The translations under genes and the position numbers were made by a program. Shown here in pieces: positions 8,811-18,930 of a stretch of DNA of 30,209 bases (positions are counted from its first letter, which is position 1; the number at the start of each line of letters is the position of its first letter). This DNA comes from Chara braunii (Eukaryota > Streptophyta > Charophyceae > Charales > Characeae): contig BFEA01000132.1 in assembly GCA_003427395.1 (NCBI GenBank), positions 766,041 through 796,249 of the forward strand, written 5' to 3'. Below the pieces are notes generated by a model. It was not told where the DNA came from, searched no databases, and saw only the letters and a program-made list of their open reading frames with translations.

Positions 8811-8812
<2 letters not shown>
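8461..8812. other. Gene-free stretch
   Basis: Two overlapping frames on opposite strands (8478-8714 - and 8539-8745 +) have no recognisable domain. Nothing else is supported. Confidence 0.4.
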
Positions 8813-8852
<40 letters not shown>

Positions 8853-8870
8853 AAGAGAGAGAGAGAGAGA
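8813..8870. repeat. (GT)n-(GA)n compound microsatellite
   Basis: A GT run to 8844 passes directly into a GA run to 8870. Confidence 0.95.
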
Positions 8871-9753
8871 TGTTTAAACAGTAGCATAAGAACCATTCGT
8901 GTATCATCATTACTATAATGTTATTTGACTCACCAACTTCTCTATGTGTTCTTATGGTCTACATGTATTGTCAGACGACACAGAATTGCATTGTCATTCA
9001 TAAAATAAAAAAGAAAAACACACTATTTCATTCCCGAGAGTGTCAAGACTCTTTACGACAAAGTTCGCTACTGTGTGCCAACGAGCTGGTCAAGCAACCT
9101 ATCTTTCTGTTCAATTCTACACACGTTCAACACTCCCAAAGCACAAACGCACCTGTTACGAAGTACTGCTCGATGTTTTGTTCATGAGACCTCTTAACAT
9201 TTTCGCTTTGTGCGGAGCCCCCCTGTGCCATGACCGTTCCAACAGCAGCGCAGCGTGCTAATCGGTCAACCATAGACTAACGAAATTGGTGAATAGTTCT
9301 TTTGTTTATATGTGCTTTAACCACAACTTTCAATATGTCTTTAGTTGTTAGCCTGTTACATCCGTCGGCGCAGTTGCTACAAGATATTGTATTATTGTGG
9401 CAGTGACACAACATACATAAACACCATAGTCAGTGGAGTTGTTCTTCTGGGGAAATTTTGCATGTAAGAGTTTACATCTTAGTAGATCTCTATATGTCAC
9501 CCTCGAGGTATCAAACTTTTCCGGAGTCGACACTCGACAATGAGCGACACTGAACATAAGTGACATTGTCACCCGACAAGACACCGTCCTTTCAAACATT
9601 GAGTAACGGAACGACAACATCGTGAAGAGGAAGACGTGTAGGTAACAAAAGTCGAGTGCACATGACAGAGTCACGGAAAAGCAACACAAGCGGTAGTGAG
9701 AAGTGCTCATATATGGGTACATAAATGAGGGGCTGGGTTGACGAGGGTTTTAG
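8871..9753. other. Gene-free stretch
   Basis: The longest frame is 124 codons on the minus strand (9348-9722). It has scattered Cys and hydrophobic residues but no family recognised. I do not call it a gene. Confidence 0.4.
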
Positions 9754-10071
9754 CAAGTGATCGAGAGAGTGAATGCGGCAAGTTGTGAAAGGCTGAGCGT
9801 GACTCCCACGATAACAAATAAGGACAAAGACTTATGCAGAGAGGTCGCAAAGGAACCGTTGTTGCCATTGACTAGCAAAAGGTCAATGAAGAGGTGGAAG
9901 GATATGTTGGAGGACCATTAGTACGCAAAAACGTATGAAATAATGACGTCAGGTGAAGTAAAGTCTCCCCAACCGAAAGTCGAAGAGTTATTCAGCATTT
10001 ATGGAAAGACGAAAGTGGGGGATATGATCAGAACTGGGGAGACAAGGCTGGCATACAACAGAAAAATTCCC
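9754..10071 (+). pseudogene. Weak candidate for a decayed coding fragment, family unknown
   Basis: One frame stays open for about 106 codons apart from a single TAG at 9919-9921. The translation has a mixed, protein-like composition with blocks such as SMKRWKDMLEDH just before the stop and EELFSIYGKTKVGDMIR after it. There is no start codon in a good context, no match to a family that I recognise, and the frame closes at 10072-10074 inside the left end of the inverted-repeat element at 10060. It may be a degraded exon or transposase fragment, or a chance open frame. Confidence 0.25.
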
Positions 10072-10538
10072 TAGAATTGAATAATCATTCTATAGTAAAA
10101 TTAAAATCTAAATTTTAATTTTTTATTCCATCTTAAAAAATGTCATTCAAATTTTAAAATTTTTCATCTTACTTGCAAACTTTCATTCCAAGAATAGGGT
10201 ATCCCTTCTTATTTGGACTGCATGCTAGAAATGGAATGAAAGTCTGGATGAGTAAGGATTTTCAATCGTAAATGGGTTAATCCAATCTAAATTATAAGAT
10301 ATTTGTTGTAGTAGAATGAAAATTTAATTAAAATATTTCATAAACTCGTCCAGACTTTCATTCCATCTTGAACAAATAGATGTAGTTGGAAGGGAAAACT
10401 CATATTTAGACAGGAACTTATCAAATAAAACTAGAAATTCTAAAATTTGACGAACATTGGAATAATCATTTATAAATATGAAGGATTTTTTTTTTATGGA
10501 ATGTTTTTTCAACTTTCATTTCTCGTGGGAATTTTTCT
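10060..10538. mobile_element. AT-rich inverted-repeat (MITE-like) element
   Basis: The ends AGAAAAATTCCC (10060-10071) and GGGAATTTTTCT (10527-10538) are exact reverse complements. Inside, 10231-10253 and 10344-10366 form a second inverted pair (ATGGAATGAAAGTCTGGATG and complement, one mismatch over 23 bp). The roughly 479-bp interior is AT-rich without coding capacity. Target-site duplication is not evident. Confidence 0.6.
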
Positions 10539-11373
10539 TCTGTATTTAACGAGGAGCAATTGTTCCCCTTCACGTAGAAATCAAGAAGACACGCCATTCC
10601 CGTAATGAAATCCGATATTTCGCGTGGGTGATAACGAATGGTTGTACGACAACATTATCGATATTTATTCACAGTCTGTGTATAAAGAACATTCGTCGAC
10701 ACGAGATACTGCAACAGTTCATGTGTGTAAAATTTTTTGGCACCCCCAAGTCATTGTTAATCAAAAAATGCATGTGGCGAAAACAGAATGGCAAGACGCG
10801 ATCAAGAACAACTCAAGGAAGTTGCATCGACTAAGCTTGAATTGCGACGCGCCACAATTGTCGTAACACATGTGAGCCACAAAAGACATTGAATTTTGCT
10901 TCTGTTGCTGAATGTCAGAGACGTCTTGACAGTCATGCAGGACGACAATGCCGACAAACATTTTATTGCCATCGTTGTTAACTTTTTAAAAGAGAAGAAA
11001 CGAGAGGAATGAAAACGTGAGGTCGTGAGTTTGTCTTTATGTCCACATGTGTCAGTCAAATAGGCATAACACACATGAATTGTTATGTAATTGGCTACAT
11101 GAAAGAGTTTTTATAAAATATTTGAAAGAGAATTTTTTATTTTTTATAAAATACTTGAGAGAGAGAGAGAGGGGTAAAGAAATATAGCGGAACAAAAAAG
11201 AAATTTTATCTCTCTATCTGTCATATATCTGTGAAAAATCATCTCAAACACAGTCAACCTTACGAAGTGGAGAAGATCGCATGTCAGACTAAAGATTACC
11301 CCAAAGTTCATTACTGCGTAACAATTATATGATCAACAGGTACAACAAATCATTAACAAGCACGCAGTAGCCA

Positions 11374-11374
<1 letters not shown>
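10539..11374. other. Gene-free stretch with short AT-rich duplication
   Basis: Small frames on both strands at 10624-11074 have no recognisable domain. TTTTTATAAAATA(T/C)TTGA occurs at about 11107 and 11143 (36-bp period), followed by a short GA run (11157-11171). Confidence 0.4.

Positions 11375-11434
<60 letters not shown>
11375..11434. repeat. (CT)n microsatellite
   Basis: Uninterrupted 60-bp CT run. Confidence 0.97.
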
Positions 11435-11438
<4 letters not shown>

Positions 11439-12075
11439 CCATAACGAAACAACATGAGTTTCTCATAAGGCACGCTGCTCTGATACCCAAGTTATTCACT
11501 TTTAATTTGTTTCTTCTACAATGCATACTTGTTCAAATAAAACAGTCATCACGTTGTTTTGCATGCTGCTTCGATCTTCATTGTGGCTTAAATAAACATT
11601 GAACAATATGGACTGTGTCTACTATAGTGTCAATCAAGATGACACTACTGTATTGACGAACATTTAACTTCTCCCATTTCAATTTCTTGCAAGCAAATAT
11701 GTTGTCTTTCGCTATCGACCTCTCGTTGTGCTTTTATCATGTCCTCCACTGAGCTTCCCATTGTTGAAACGGTCGTTGTTGTTCTCCACTGTGTTTTCTA
11801 CGGGGCGTTGTGCAACTTATTGTTGGCACCATGGTGTATTGCTGGTACGCATTGTTATTGTGCAATGGCAGAATCTCTTCCCGTGCTACATTGACTGCTG
11901 ACCGTCGACTTAAAACTACAGAGGAGTGCGCTGCCGCTGCGAGGGTTGTTGCGAACTGTTGCAATCAGGAGATTATAATGCACTAAAGTGTGCATATCAT
12001 TGCACACATGTGCACAATGACACAATCACTGGCGGTTAAGCTGACAAGGCTTCACCAAGTGATGTACAGCTTGCT
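11435..12075. other. Gene-free stretch
   Basis: No gene or repeat supported. A 75-codon minus-strand frame at 11737-11964 has no recognisable domain. Confidence 0.4.
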
Positions 12076-12330
12076 CTGACAGATTACATCAGCCAGTTGT
12101 GATATATATTATATCAGTCTGCTGTGATAGATTACATAAGCCAGTTGTGACATATTACCCCAACCAACTTGTGACAGATTACATCAGTCAACTGTGACAG
12201 ATTACATCAACCAGCTGTGACAAATTACATCAACCTGTTGTAACAGATTACATTAGCCCGCTATGACAGGTCACCTCGGCCAACTTGTGACAAATTGCTT
12301 CAGCCAACATGTGCCAGATTGCTCCAACCA
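12076..12330. repeat. ~24-bp minisatellite, about 11 units
   Basis: Diverged units with consensus GTGACAGATTACATCAGCCA followed by RCTT-like bases repeat every 23-25 bp. Units vary throughout and are adjacent, with no spacers, so this is not a CRISPR-like arrangement. Read in frame it would encode an 8-residue CDRLHQPT-like repeat, but unit-length changes break the frame. Confidence 0.9.
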
Positions 12331-13120
12331 TTGTCAGTCAGGTAACTCCTGGTAATTTGAGGATTGAAAATGCTTAGTTGGTGAATGAACATCTAAACCG
12401 TAAACCTCAAGTATGCCGTTATTATCTGAGAGCGCAACAACTTGACCTTGTCCAATATGTTTGGACTTTAAACATAGTTTTGCATTTGTGTATCTCTATT
12501 GACTGCGATAGCGGAAACACCCCTCTTGTTTTTGTACATTCCTCGTCTATTTCTGAACGCCATGAATTTCAAATATTCCCCTTGCAAAATCTGAGATCTC
12601 AGGAAAGACCGCGAGAAAGGGATTACAGTTCAGATATGAGATTAGGGAGTCTAAGACTTTTCTTCAAATTAGTTTACTTTTTTTATATTCTCGGCAATTG
12701 TAAGAACCTTCTGAAGAATCATTAAGAAGAGGAGAGTGGCGGACAAATCTTTTCTCCCTGTTACGCCATTGAGGATCTCTGAAGCGGGCACGGCGGGTGA
12801 TAGACGCCGCTGTTCTTGGTTTCAGTAGCAGACAGGCGACCCCTCCCCAGGTTTCCTCACACCATGTATGTGTATATGGTCGAGGTTGGGTGTCATGTTT
12901 TTTAGTGTCCCCTATTTTGGTCCATTGTGTCAACATGGAGGGCTGGCAGGGGCTGGATATGCTGCGTCCTACGCCCGACCGACAAGGTGCGTCCCTCGCC
13001 TGGGCAGATATCTGCGTCTTACATTGTCCCCGACATCCCTCATATCCTAAAAAAAAACAAAAAAATCCCCATAACAGTGGGACCTAGGTAGTGAAAGAAA
13101 AAGGACGTCGGCGGACTTAG
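12331..13120. other. Gene-free stretch
   Basis: Frames of 90-115 codons occur on both strands (12378-12725 +, 12664-12936 -, 12797-13087 +). They overlap one another and show no recognisable domain. Confidence 0.4.
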
Positions 13121-13280
13121 CTCAGTTCGTACACCCATGAAATGATGAAATACAGACCGAAGTTCCAATTTAAATGCAATCAAATTAACAAAATAACCTA
13201 CTAATGATTTACCTAGGGCCGGCCAGTTCAATGATGATTTCTCAAGGTGTTGCTTTTTTTCTATAAGGGAAACAAAAAAG
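13121..13280 (+). repeat. Dispersed repeat, copy A (partner at 29149)
   Basis: Aligns with 29149-29306 over about 160 bp. Shared blocks are CTCAGTT, ACCCATGAA, AAGTTC, ACAAAAT, a GGGCCGG(C/T)CAGTTCAA block, GATGAT(T/A)TCTCAAGG and an A-rich end. Same orientation as the partner. No coding frame is conserved between copies, so it is most likely a mobile-element remnant. Confidence 0.7.
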
Positions 13281-13409
13281 TTTAGCGCCATGTGTACAAA
13301 ATACAATTTTTAAATTTGTTCTCTATTTTTATTTTTTTTTAAGGTTGAAAGTTATATTGAACTCGATAGAATACACGATAAGAAACCTCACAAACAACCC
13401 GAGAGCCAA

Positions 13410-13539
13410 GTCCCACTAGGGAGGGTTCACTCTTTCTTATGAGTATATTTTGGCGTGGGCATAGCCGTGAGATGTTTATATCGAATGGCAGGAAGCAGCG
13501 TGGACTTGAAACCAAAACTAAACCCCCCACTAATGGGAC
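13410..13539. mobile_element. 130-bp inverted-repeat element, copy A
   Basis: Ends GTCCCACTAGGGAGGGTT and AACCCCCCACTAATGGGAC are imperfect inverted repeats. The interior GCCGTGAGATGTTTATATCG, then AATGGCAGGAAGC, aligns with copy B at 15334-15467 and the core alone with 14862-14913. Size and structure fit a MITE. Superfamily not assigned. Confidence 0.65.
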
Positions 13540-13540
13540 T

Positions 13541-13830
13541 TAGGGCATCGCAGACAGTCTTGATGACCTCGATTCCAATAATTTCGTCCTCGTTCTACCT
13601 ATCTCGAAGATGAAATCGAAGAAGAAAATGTGAGAACACTCCAATGACGAATCCTAAGGAATTTAGGGTTCTCCTTAGGATTCTCCAGCCATTTCATGCT
13701 TGCCTCCAACAGTATCGCGAGGTCCTTTGGAGCCCAATAATTTGTGTTTCATATAGAGGAGAAGGCAATGGTACATTATAACTGAGAATCTGGATTGTGG
13801 CGGCACCCTATTGGCTGAAAGCCCAAAACA
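13541..13830. other. Gene-free stretch
   Basis: Nothing recognised apart from a TTAGGGTTCTCCTTAGGATTC patch (first 20 bases at about 13661) with short internal symmetry. Confidence 0.35.
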
Positions 13831-13835
13831 TAATT

Positions 13836-13881
13836 GTTTTTTTTATNTTTTTTTTTTTTTTTTTTTTTTTACTGTTTTTTT
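13836..13881. repeat. Poly(T) tract with one undetermined base
   Basis: T-rich homopolymer with N at 13847, so its length is uncertain in the assembly. Confidence 0.9.
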
Positions 13882-13908
13882 TTCTTTCTTTCATAATATC
13901 ATGCTTAG

Positions 13909-14601
13909 AACTACAGTCTCCCCCCGAACAAAATGCAGGTGCGTTGTGTTATAAATATAGGGCGCCAAGTTTGGAAAAGCCCCCCCCCGCTAAAAAATCA
14001 TATATATGCCCTTACCTGTGTTCTTCGGGACATCCACTAAAATTGGAGTGATACAGAGAAGATTAACATAGTCCTCTTCTTACTCGCAATCCTCCTCTTT
14101 TCATCTGGGCGAGCACCCCCTCTATTGCCCTTCCCAACGTCAGTCTCCACCCCTTTCTTAGCTTATACTCTTTTCTAACCTTGACTGAACCTACCCTTCC
14201 ATAGAGGGTAGGTACGCTCTAAAGAATAGCGATATAAAAAGAAAGCATAAACGACGCGGCATTCGAAAGGAAAAATCGACGGCATAACACTAAAGAGAGG
14301 AAACTATCTAAAGGAGGTGGCGACGCCCTGAAGACTAGGAAGGAAAGTTCATCATTGTACGAAGAAGAAAAAGACCACATTCAGCAGACGACGATGATGC
14401 TAAGGCCATGACCACTATCTCAAGAGGAAGAAGACGACTTCTTCAAATGGAACACCCTTCTGTTCGAATAGAACACACGTTCATACTATTCGGATACAAC
14501 ATTCGTGCATACTATTTGGATTTCGGGCGGCAAGTCTGAAAAATGGAGTTTTCCAGGGAAAGTTGAATAGTATATACGTGCGTTTTGTTCGGGGGAAGAC
14601 C
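13909..14601. mobile_element. Inverted-repeat element E1 with internal U6 fragment
   Basis: The left end GTCTCCCCCCGAACAAAATG (13916-13935) opposes the right end CGTTTTGTTCGGGGGAAGAC (14581-14600). Near the right end lies GTTCGAATAGAACACA..CTATTCGGATACAAC (about 14463-14505), a motif also found in the shorter element E2 at 25156-25369. The interior includes a U6 5' fragment at 14018-14075 and no transposase, so it would be non-autonomous. Confidence 0.6.
14018..14075 (+). pseudogene. U6: U6 snRNA 5' fragment
   Basis: Matches U6 from its 5' stem-loop (TTCTTCGGGACATCC) through ACTAAAATTGGA, GATACAGAGAAGATTAACAT and AGTCC, then ends abruptly where U6 would continue into the internal stem-loop. 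The ACAGAGA box is intact, but the AGC triad reads AAC. A CATATATATG lies only about 10-20 bases upstream, closer than the usual position of a plant U6 TATA box. With the 3' half missing it cannot make a functional U6 RNA. Confidence 0.8.
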
Positions 14602-14861
14602 AACCCTCCCTAGCTCCCTGGAAGACGATGAAAACCCTAAATTTGCACTGAGCAGTGTCTAACGAGGCCCTTAGCCCCAGGAGTACTAGGGTCAATACCC
14701 AACTTAGGCTATTGCTGGAGAAGGATACCACATTACAGGAGGGCGCCACATTACATTACGTCGTTATTTGTAGGGTGTTAACTTTCTACTGAGTGACGGC
14801 AGGTCCTGGTTTTCTGCGAGCAAATGCCGACATGCACCGGTAGCGGGAAAATAGATTTTGA
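14602..14861. other. Short gene-free gap between elements
   Basis: No feature supported. Confidence 0.3.
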
Positions 14862-14913
14862 GCTCGCACGGGCTCCGCCATCCGATCGGGAAATCTCACG
14901 GCCACAGTGTAGC
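14862..14913 (-). repeat. Inverted core of the 134-bp element family (copy C)
   Basis: On the minus strand it reads GTGGCCGTGAGATTTCCCGA followed by TCGGATGGCGGAGCC. This matches the core of copies A (13410-13539) and B (15334-15467). The terminal repeats are not recognisable, so it is a degraded or partial copy. Confidence 0.55.
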
Positions 14914-15333
14914 CCAGTTAAACGCTGGCGTCACGGACCGACGCTCGGCGTGAAGAGGAGAATACAGGGCTGCATGAGCGGAGGATACTTCAAAAAGAAA
15001 AAGGGAGACGATCGAACGGTCGATGGGCTGTCAGGCAAGATGGATTCTTGGTGGCTGGGGACGGCGGGAGACCATCGATTCCTCACTTTTTTCAGTTTTG
15101 ACCACCGCGGCGAGAGAATAGCAGGAATAGAGTAGAATTTTTTTTTTTTTTTTTTTACATGAATAGAGTAGAAATTTCAGATGCACCACCGCGATATTTT
15201 TTTTCTTCTTTTTCGCCCGAATTGAGGCCGTGCCCACGATCGTAATTTGACCTCTTGTCTGTGTGATGACGTTGCACGCAGAAGGCGGCTGCTGTAGACG
15301 TTCGAATTGCCAGGGCCGCTGTCCGGGGCCCTT
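14914..15333. other. Gene-free stretch
   Basis: Includes a T run at 15137-15157. A 103-codon frame (14824-15135 +) crosses copy C and is not supported as a gene. Confidence 0.4.
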
Positions 15334-15467
15334 GACCCACTAGCGGGGGTTTAGTTTCCGTTTCGTGTATTTTCCAACGTGGCCACACCAGGGCCGTGAG
15401 ATTTTCAGATCGGATGGCAAGGAGCCATGTACACTCGAAACCAGAACAAAACCTCGAGAAGTGGGAC
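15334..15467. mobile_element. 134-bp inverted-repeat element, copy B
   Basis: The left end GACCCACTAGCGGGGGTTTA continues to TTTCGTGTA. It opposes the right end TGTACACTCGAAACC..AAAACCTCGAGAAGTGGGAC. The interior CAGGGCCGTGAGATTTTCAG then ATCGGATGGCAAGGAGCC aligns with copy A and copy C. Confidence 0.65.
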
Positions 15468-15495
15468 ATGGCCCCGGGTTGAGCAAAGTTGTCCT

Positions 15496-15539
15496 ATGCG
15501 GACGAAATGCGGACGAAATGCGGACGAAATGCGGACGAA
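15496..15539. repeat. 11-bp tandem repeat, four exact units
   Basis: ATGCGGACGAA repeated four times without change. Confidence 0.95.
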
Positions 15540-16430
15540 AAGCTAAAATGGTTTTGTGAAAGGGGCTTGTTTTTCTTCCACTGGGACAATCATCGCTGGG
15601 AAATTGAAGAGGCTGGAAAATGGCAAGCCAAGCGAAGTGAAGTGAACTGGTGTCCATAGCTGTCACATGTGAATGTCACACGAGCGGGATGGCACTCGGG
15701 TCGTGAAAACCAGCGGACATCCGGTAGCGTGAGCTTGTCCTGTGAAAACTCTTAGCCAGTGTGTTTCCCTGCTCCATCCTTCCTTCCTGACAAGGCTCTT
15801 AGCTCTCCCTGCGCTACCCTTCCTCTTTCCTGAGGAGGCTCTTCGCTCTCCGTCCTCTGGCCGACTGGAAGTTGGTGACGATCATGACTAGTTGAAGATC
15901 ATGATGACTTGGCAGCCCATCTTCGCCTCCCCCCCTCCCCCCCCCCTCCTCCCCCGGCCCACCTGTCGTCATTGATGTTTGTTTACGAAAAGGGATAATG
16001 GATTTCTCGAAAGCACTGTTTGCGACAAGGTTTGAACTGTGGATTGATTGGTTCTCAAATGGCTGTCAGCGGTGGATGTGTGAGAAAGGCCCCGCGGATT
16101 GTGTTCGATTGGAATATGTGTTTGCCGCCGATGGTACACGCAACACTACCGGTAGTCCACAGGTGTGTGCGGGGATTGGTTAGGGGTATGTTCTTCAGGT
16201 CTTTTTCTGGCATTTTGCGATCAAGGATGTTGCCGCGCATGAAGACCTCGGCGTTCTGTTGCCTCCCTCTCTCCTGTCCTGCCTCTCTCTCTTTTGTACC
16301 TCATGTTTACAGCTATAATGGATTCAATTCCAGCGTCCTCCTTGTCTTGTGTTCCCTTCTTCTTTTGAGAAGCCTTCACCCCCTGTGTCTCGTGGTGCAT
16401 GCGCGTGCCACATACACACAGTAACACACA

Positions 16431-16433
<3 letters not shown>
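15540..16433. other. Gene-free stretch
   Basis: C-rich patch at about 15925-15962. Frames at 15998-16183 and 16020-16424 (+) have no recognisable domain and run into the GA microsatellite. Confidence 0.4.
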
Positions 16434-16502
<69 letters not shown>

Positions 16503-16587
16503 NNNNNNNNNNNNNNNNNNNNNNNNNNNNNNNNNNNNNNNNNNNNNNNNNNNNNNNNNNNNNNNNNNNNNNNNNNNNNNNNNNNNN

Positions 16588-16634
<47 letters not shown>
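16434..16634. repeat. (GA)n microsatellite containing an assembly gap
   Basis: GA dinucleotide on both sides of 85 undetermined bases (16503-16587). The true length is unknown, and reading frames through it are artefacts. Confidence 0.97.
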
Positions 16635-16635
<1 letters not shown>

Positions 16636-17403
16636 GTTAGGCGGCGTCTCGTGCCAGAAGATGGAGGAGGGATTGCGAGAAAAGATAGTTGGTGAAAGAT
16701 ATCTGGTTGTGTTTTCAAAGCTCCCCTATTGTTTGTTTATGACTCTCTGCTTCCTCCTACCCCTTTCGTTTTTGTTTTTGCCATGTAAATCTTTGATGGG
16801 ATAAACCCGTTTTTTTAATCCGGTGTGGCTTATAGCAAGCCCACAAGGCGGACGAGAATTCAGTATATAAACCAGAGGAGAAGGATGCAGAAAATAAGGT
16901 ATGGATTGTTCCAATCCGCGAGACGAATGATTAATAAAATTCCTCGCTGTACGAGTCACCAAGCCTGTAAAGACAAAAGAAAAAGGCAAATCTATCTGTT
17001 TACCTTCTCGATGAAGATACTCTCCCCACTTTACAAATTCGGTTACTAGTGCAGCGAGGCCCTAAGAAGAGTAACGATCAACCAAGGAAAGGGGAACCAT
17101 GTCAGAAAAAGAATGGTGAAAATGGAAAAGAAGGAAAAAGGAAAAAGGAATAAGCTCTCCAATTAATAAAAACGAAGTAAGTAAATGACTAAATCCTAAT
17201 TTCAAGTTAAGTATGGAGCTCTGTGGATTAGTACTAGCTTTATATCCAACACCTACGATTTCTAAAAAACAGAAACATTTGGTTTCCATAAGCTTCACTT
17301 TATTTAATTTGACAAAGAATTCCCGCTTCCAGGAAGCCGCCGTTAGGCGCGATCACCAAAAAACCATTGACATTTGGAGCGGACCACCATGCCCAAACGA
17401 ATG
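16635..17403. other. Gene-free stretch
   Basis: Small frames at 16825-17049 and 17213-17404 (+) and 16726-16989 and 17062-17298 (-) have no recognisable domain. Confidence 0.4.
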
Positions 17404-17913
17404 ACGAGTAAAATAACGAGTGAACAGGAAACAAACGAGTAAACAATGAGTTCACCACTAGTTAATCATGAGTGAATAACGAGTTAATCGTGGGTCAGAT
17501 GAGTTAGTCGTGGGCTTTCTTTCATTCAAGTCTGGCGCCTACCGTAGAAATTGGAGCTATTTGGCCTCCAAAAGGTATTGATGTGTTAGATCCTTTTTTT
17601 TTGGGCTTTCTTTCATTCAAGTCTGGCGCCTACCGTAGAAATTGGAGCTATTTGGCCTCCAAAAGGTATTGATGTGTTAGATCCTTGGGGAATCCCCTTT
17701 CTAAATACTCTTATTCTACTTTCATCTGGAGCTGCTGTAACTTGGGCTCATCATGCTATATTAGCTGGTTTAAAACAACAAGCCCTTTATGGGATATTAG
17801 CCACTATTCTTCTAGCTTTAGTTAATCACGAGTGAATAATGAGTTGATCGTGGGTCAGATGAGTTAGTCGTGAGTTAACCATGAGTTAATCATGAGCCAA
17901 TAATGAGTAAACA
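17404..17913. repeat. Degenerate GAGT-rich array split by cox3 DNA
   Basis: Short units of the form ACGAGT/ATGAGT separated by TAAACA, TGAATA, TTAATC or TTAGTC occupy 17404-17511 and 17821-17913. A 54-bp stretch on the left (17461-17514) matches the right (17821-17874) with about five differences, and the mitochondrial insert sits exactly between them. Confidence 0.8.
17511..17820 (+). pseudogene. cox3: Nuclear copy of a mitochondrial cox3 fragment (NUMT), internally duplicated
   Basis: From 17602 to 17820 one frame runs without stops for 73 codons and reads as the middle of cytochrome c oxidase subunit [18 protein letters not shown], then [19 protein letters not shown], then [19 protein letters not shown] and ILATILLAL. 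In the family this is the part containing conserved transmembrane helices of the roughly 265-residue inner-membrane subunit of respiratory complex IV. The first 82 bases also occur, identically, at 17512-17593, 91 bp upstream, so the insert is a partial tandem duplication joined by a T run. There is no start, no N- or C-terminal third, and the frame runs into array DNA at 17821, so it is non-functional. The intact frame and identical duplicate suggest recent transfer. TGG codons for Trp fit the universal code of green-lineage mitochondria. Confidence 0.95.
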
Positions 17914-18930
17914 AGTATATCATAAGCAAAAAGCAATTACTATCCATGGACAGTCAATAGTGAATAGCAACGGGGCGAATTACTGTGTACTATATACAGT
18001 CGAGTCAACGACTTATCATCATGATTATGATGTTTGAGCCTCAAATATTTGGCACATCAAAGAAGAATGAACAGATAACTTAACAGAATAGAAAGAATTG
18101 ATTGTTGAAGTAAACAGGGAGCATACGGAACGGGTAGTCAGGGATCGCCGAAGCTGTTTGAATAGAGTAATACAAACGAAAATGAATAGTTGGAATTGCT
18201 GTGAAAGTAGCAATAAATACTAAGTACACCCGTAGTCTATCTTGAACAGATGCGTAGAACTGGTTCTGGGATTGTAAAATCGAGTAATTACTGTTTTGAA
18301 GGGGATACAACTGACTGACTGACTCGTGGAAAATGTCCGCTTACTAATTATTACGTATTATGTAGTAGGCAAATGAACGGCTCAGTAATAATAACGTACT
18401 GATTACAGTGATTAGTATCTCAATAGTAGTAGTAATAGTAGTAGCAGTAACACAATATCATAGTATTTATTTGCCGTGGGTGCTCTCGATTATTTCTGCC
18501 TAATAGTGAGTGAAATAGTAGGTGCGGGACAGTCAGCGGCCAACTAGGATGCACAGTGTCCGGCGAAAACGAGGGGAATGAATCTGGCCTGAACCAAATA
18601 AATAAATTACGTAATATCAAAGCAAAGGAACGCAGACGGAAATGGTGAATGAGGGCTGCTGAGGGAGGTCTACGTTCTCCGGCAAAATGATGTTTGTTCC
18701 GAGATTTTTGAAGATTACAGTAATACTCTTTGTGTAGGCACTCGTCTTACTCACTGGTTCCAACTTTTTAATTCATTTCGTCCTTTCTTGTTCTTTTTTC
18801 TTTTTTTTGGGGGGGTCTTCTTATATTCTGCATGTCATCAACCAGTATTGATTGATTGACCGATTGATCGTTCGGTTGGCTGGTCTATTGTATGGGTGAA
18901 ATTCATTGGTGCCCATCATATTCTGACCCA
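17914..18930. other. Gene-free stretch with short simple repeats
   Basis: Contains a TAG/TAA trinucleotide run at about 18424-18449 and an ATTG tetranucleotide patch at 18846-18872. Small minus-strand frames at 18025-18620 are without recognisable domains. Confidence 0.4.

Noticed and set aside
9348-9722. 124-codon minus-strand frame as a gene
   Set aside because: No recognisable domain and no supporting context; expected by chance in 30 kb.
12076-12330. CRISPR array
   Set aside because: Units are contiguous and diverged, with no spacers.
13117-13175. tRNA-like A-box (TTAGCTCAGTTCGTA) with a GAA in a possible anticodon position
   Set aside because: No B-box, no T-arm or acceptor pairing, and the stretch is better explained as a copy of the dispersed repeat shared with 29149-29306.
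13998-14017. TATA box making the 14018 U6 fragment an active gene
   Set aside because: The TATA-like sequence is too close to the U6 start, no upstream sequence element was found, and the RNA would lack its 3' half.
16221-16804. 150-165-codon frames on both strands
   Set aside because: Most codons are the GA microsatellite and undetermined bases.
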